Shown: one piece after another, positions 3,891 to 6,609 of the stretch
Numbering within the stretch: the stretch's first letter is position 1
Layout: each line of letters opens with the position of its first letter
NCBI GenBank assembly: GCA_946886875.1
Contig: CAMPJN010000216.1
Span: 1 to 6,609, forward strand
Length of the DNA stretch: 6,609 bases
Reading direction: 5' to 3'
Source: an uncultured Pseudomonas sp.
GTDB lineage: Bacteria > Pseudomonadota > Gammaproteobacteria > Pseudomonadales > Pseudomonadaceae
The notes under the pieces: model-generated
Told to the model about the DNA's origin: nothing
The model's database searches: none
Seen by the model: the letters and a program-made list of their open reading frames with translations, nothing else
Program-made: the position numbers and the translations under genes

Positions 3891-6065
3891 ATGAATAGCA
3901 CCCTTTCCCAGCACAGTGCCTGGCGCTTATGGGGGGTGGCTGTCGCGGTTTTGTTCGCGCTCATGTTTGCAACCTTCCAAAGTGCGCAGGCCAAGCCTTA
4001 CGGCGAAATCGAACAGCAACGCATCGATTCGGTCTTCCCTGACGCCGATGCGCCGTCCGAGCCGCAAGGCGAATTCAATGTGCGCACCCTGTCCAGCGGC
4101 GACAAGGTGCTCGGCTATGTGTTCCAGAGCCTGGATGTGGTCGATATCCCGGCCTATTCCGGCAAGCCGATCAATATGCAGGTGATCCTCGACACCGAGG
4201 GCGTGATTCAGGACGCCTATGTGCTCGAGCACCATGAGCCGATCCTGTTGATCGGCATTCCCGAGGCGAAACTGCACGCCTTCAACGCCAAGTACCAAGG
4301 CATCAAGGTCAAGCAGCGCGTGGTGGTCGGTCGCTCCGGCGACCCGGATGCGGTGACCGTGGATGCGGTGACCGGCGCCACCGTAACGGTGATGGTGGTC
4401 AACGAGGTGGTGATGCGCGCCGCGCACAAGGTGGCGGTGTCGCTCGGCTTGATCGAAGACGATGCCGGCCTGGCGCAGAAACCCGCGAGCGTGCGCCTGG
4501 ATAACTACCAGCCGGCAGATTGGGCGCAGCTCACCGGTAACGGCGCCATCCGCCGCCTGCACCTGACCCACGGCCAGGTCGACGAAGCCTTTAAAGGCAC
4601 GGAGGCGGAAGGGGTGGACGTTGCCGCACCCGAGCAGGTCGACGAGACCTTTATCGATCTCTATACCGCGCACCTGAATGCGCCGACCATCGGCCGCAAT
4701 CTGCTCGGCGACAACCAGTACCGTTTCCTGATGGAACAGCTCAAACCCGGCGAGCAGGCGATTGCCGTGCTGGGTAGCGGCGAATATTCCTACAAGGGTT
4801 CGGGCTATGTGCGCGGTGGCATTTTCGACCGGGTGCAACTGCGCCAGTTCGGCAACACCATCAGCTTCCGCGATATGGACCATGAGCGTCTGTCCGACGT
4901 ATTCGCCGCCGGCATGCCCGAGTTCGATGAGATGTCGATCTTCATCGTCCGCGCTTCATCCGAGTTCGACCCCGGTTCGCCCTGGACCCTGGAGCTGCTG
5001 GTGCGCCGTCAGACCGGGCCCACCAGTGGCATGTTCAGCAGTTTCGAACTCGGTTATCAGATGCCCGAGGAATACCTCGAACGGCCGCTGCCGACCGCCG
5101 CCGAGCTGGCTGCGATCGAAGAGGCCAACCGGCCGTTGTGGCTGAACATCTGGTACCAGAAGAGCTTTCAGATCGGCGTGATAGTCGTGGCCTTGCTGTT
5201 GCTCACGGTGATCCTGTTCCTCCAGGACAAATTCACCCAACGCCCGCAATTCCTGCATTGGCTGCGTCGCGGCTACCTGATTTTCACCGTGGTATTTATC
5301 GGTTGGTACGCCCTGGGTCAGCTGTCGGTGGTCAACGTGCTGACCTTCGTCCACGCCCTGGTGCAGGATTTCCGCTGGGAGCTGTTTCTCACCGACCCGG
5401 TGATCTTCATTCTCTGGACCTTCACCGCTGCCAGCATCCTGCTCTGGGGCCGCGGCGTGTTCTGCGGCTGGTTGTGCCCGTTCGGCGCCCTGCAGGAGCT
5501 GATCAACGAGGCCGCGCGCAAGCTCAAGGTGCCGCAGTACGAATTGCCCTTCGCCGTGCATGAGCGGTTGTGGGCGATCAAGTACATCATCCTGTTGCTG
5601 CTGTTCGGCCTGTCCCTGGAGTCGCTGTCCACCGCCGAACGCTTCGCCGAGGTGGAGCCGTTCAAGACCGCCATCACCCTGAAGTTCGATCGCCAATGGT
5701 GGTTCGTGCTCTACGCCGTAATCCTCCTGGTGATCAATATCTTCACCCGCAAGGTTTATTGCCGTTACGTCTGCCCGCTGGGCGCGGCGCTGGCCATCCC
5801 GACGAAGTTCCGCCTGTTCGACTGGCTCAAACGCCGTAAGGAATGCGGCAACCCTTGCCAGCTGTGCGCCAAGGAATGCGAGATCCAGGCGATCCATCCG
5901 GACGGCCACATCAATGCCAACGAGTGCCATTACTGCCTCGATTGCCAGATGACCTACCACAACGACGACAAGTGCCCGCCGCTGATCCTGAAGAAAAAGA
6001 AGCGTGGCAAGCCGTCGCCCTTACAGCCCGATTTGATCCCGGTAGTACAAGTGGTCGTTCCCTGA
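3891..6065 (+). CDS. nosR: Nitrous oxide reductase accessory/electron-transfer protein NosR
   Basis: NosR is a membrane flavo-iron-sulfur protein needed for nosZ expression and for sustaining N2O reduction, probably by moving electrons from the quinol pool to periplasmic NosZ. From the ATG at 3891 it has 724 residues, the family's usual size. A Sec-type signal (hydrophobic 14-29, cleavage after AQA at about 34) leads into a periplasmic region (about 35-425). This contains the FMN-binding domain with the covalent flavin motif TGAT, T161 to T164, the last Thr being the expected ApbE target. Membrane segments lie near 427-445, 461-478, 503-521, 562-580 and 604-619. The NapH-like motifs C525-x3-C529-P and C624-x3-C628-P follow membrane segments. 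The cytoplasmic C-terminus has C652-x3-C656-x2-C659-x3-C663 and C679-x2-C682-x2-C685 with C695. An in-frame ATG at 3798 would add 31 residues ahead of the signal; I reject it on codon bias, signal position and length. Neither ATG has a strong ribosome site. Confidence 0.95.
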   Translation: MNSTLSQHSAWRLWGVAVAVLFALMFATFQSAQAKPYGEIEQQRIDSVFPDADAPSEPQGEFNVRTLSSGDKVLGYVFQSLDVVDIPAYSGKPINMQVILDTEGVIQDAYVLEHHEPILLIGIPEAKLHAFNAKYQGIKVKQRVVVGRSGDPDAVTVDAVTGATVTVMVVNEVVMRAAHKVAVSLGLIEDDAGLAQKPASVRLDNYQPADWAQLTGNGAIRRLHLTHGQVDEAFKGTEAEGVDVAAPEQVDETFIDLYTAHLNAPTIGRNLLGDNQYRFLMEQLKPGEQAIAVLGSGEYSYKGSGYVRGGIFDRVQLRQFGNTISFRDMDHERLSDVFAAGMPEFDEMSIFIVRASSEFDPGSPWTLELLVRRQTGPTSGMFSSFELGYQMPEEYLERPLPTAAELAAIEEANRPLWLNIWYQKSFQIGVIVVALLLLTVILFLQDKFTQRPQFLHWLRRGYLIFTVVFIGWYALGQLSVVNVLTFVHALVQDFRWELFLTDPVIFILWTFTAASILLWGRGVFCGWLCPFGALQELINEAARKLKVPQYELPFAVHERLWAIKYIILLLLFGLSLESLSTAERFAEVEPFKTAITLKFDRQWWFVLYAVILLVINIFTRKVYCRYVCPLGAALAIPTKFRLFDWLKRRKECGNPCQLCAKECEIQAIHPDGHINANECHYCLDCQMTYHNDDKCPPLILKKKKRGKPSPLQPDLIPVVQVVVP

Positions 6066-6120
6066 GCGCGCCTTTCGGCAACGAGGGTACGGCCTGCTCG
6101 ACCGTCAGTTTTATCCAGTC

Positions 6121-6126
6121 AAGGAG
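6121..6126 (+). promoter_or_regulatory. nosZ ribosome binding site
   Basis: AAGGAG, eight bases before the ATG at 6135, is the strongest Shine-Dalgarno sequence in the window. It fixes the nosZ start and suggests efficient translation, which fits an abundant respiratory enzyme. The 69-base nosR-nosZ gap shows no FNR-type box, so read-through from nosR or a promoter I cannot recognise must supply the transcript. Confidence 0.8.
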
Positions 6127-6134
6127 CAGAACCC

Positions 6135-6609
6135 ATGAGCGATAAAGAGTCGAAGAACACCCCGAAAAGCGCAGCCAAAGAAAACAACGAACAATTGGAA
6201 AAGCTCGGCCTCAGCCGCCGTGGTTTCCTCGGCGCCTCGGCCATAACCGGCGCGGCAGTCGCCGCGACGGCGCTTGGCGGTAGTGTGATGACCCGCGAAT
6301 CCTGGGCGGCGGCGGTCAGTGAGTCGAAGGCAAAGATTCACGTCGGCCCGGGCGAACTGGACGATTACTACGGTTTCTGGAGCGGTGGCCACCAGGGCGA
6401 AGTGCGGGTGGTGGGTGTGCCTTCGATGCGCGAACTGATGCGTATCCCGGTATTCAACGTCGACTCGGCCACCGGCTGGGGCCTGACCAACGAAAGCAAA
6501 CACATCATGGGTGACAGCGCCAAGTTCCAGAACGGCGACTGTCACCACCCGCATATCTCCATGACCGACGGCAAGTACGACGGCAAGTACCTGTTCATCA
6601 ACGACAAGG
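6135..6609 (+). CDS. nosZ: Nitrous oxide reductase NosZ, clade I (3' partial)
   Basis: NosZ reduces N2O to N2 in the periplasm at the tetranuclear CuZ centre, fed by the binuclear CuA centre. The window shows the first 158 codons of roughly 640. The N-terminus is a Tat signal: a polar leader, twin arginine SRRGFLG (residues 27-33, R28 and R29), a hydrophobic run (about 34-51), and a likely cleavage after SWAAA near residue 60. Tat export of folded protein marks clade I NosZ. The mature start (KIHVGPGELDDYYGFWSGGHQGE) and MRIPVFNVDSATGWGLTNES are highly characteristic. D-C-H137-H138-P-H140 supplies the first CuZ histidines of the beta-propeller; the remaining ligands and the CuA domain are beyond the end. 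The polar leader before the twin arginine looks about seven residues longer than the P. stutzeri protein as I remember it. It is probably co-transcribed with nosR, 69 bases upstream, and nosDFYL would be expected next. Confidence 0.98.
   Translation, partial: MSDKESKNTPKSAAKENNEQLEKLGLSRRGFLGASAITGAAVAATALGGSVMTRESWAAAVSESKAKIHVGPGELDDYYGFWSGGHQGEVRVVGVPSMRELMRIPVFNVDSATGWGLTNESKHIMGDSAKFQNGDCHHPHISMTDGKYDGKYLFINDK

Noticed and set aside
3927..4883. 318-codon open frame on the minus strand inside nosR
   Set aside because: It runs opposite a clear NosR coding frame and is His/Gly/Leu-rich with no recognisable domain, as expected for the antisense shadow of a high-GC gene.
4956..5960. 334-codon open frame on the minus strand inside nosR
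   Set aside because: It is an antisense shadow: a Gln/Glu/His-rich low-complexity product opposite the membrane segments and cysteine motifs of NosR.

Overview
This window is a high-GC, strongly GC3-biased stretch of a denitrifying gammaproteobacterium. It is most likely a Pseudomonas of the stutzeri/mendocina type. The evidence is the nosR-nosZ order with a clade I (Tat-exported) NosZ N-terminus close to what I recall of P. stutzeri NosZ, a perfect ANR/DNR (FNR-type) box before nosR, and pseudomonad-type GTAG/CTAC REP palindromes between genes. All five genes are on the + strand.

Layout: (1) 2-1234, the 3' nine-tenths of hemN, oxygen-independent coproporphyrinogen III dehydrogenase; the start lies outside the window. 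(2) 1242-1682, a small four-helix membrane protein resembling the CopD/HemJ type, seven bases after hemN and probably co-transcribed. (3) 1683-2320, a 638-base gap holding three REP-pair elements (BIME-like), two copies of another palindrome and a near-consensus FNR-type box. (4) 2321-3568, an acyl-CoA dehydrogenase of the ACAD10/11-like group. (5) 3569-3890, a gap with a fourth REP pair, the nosR promoter with a perfect TTGAT-N4-ATCAA box, and a transcribed leader. (6) 3891-6065, nosR, the flavo-iron-sulfur membrane protein needed for N2O reduction. (7) 6135-window end, the first 158 codons of nosZ, nitrous oxide reductase.

Together, hemN (haem synthesis without oxygen) and nosRZ (last step of denitrification, N2O to N2) fit a low-oxygen respiratory region. 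ANR/DNR-type control is directly supported for nosR and only suggested for the acyl-CoA dehydrogenase. That dehydrogenase has no obvious denitrification role and may be a metabolic passenger, or a fatty-acid oxidation gene switched by the same signal.

I found no undescribed multi-gene system. The least ordinary material is intergenic: a dense cluster of structurally related but sequence-distinct REP pairs whose hairpins show compensatory base changes, a possible second FNR-type site, and a structured nosR leader that leaves the start codon open to question.
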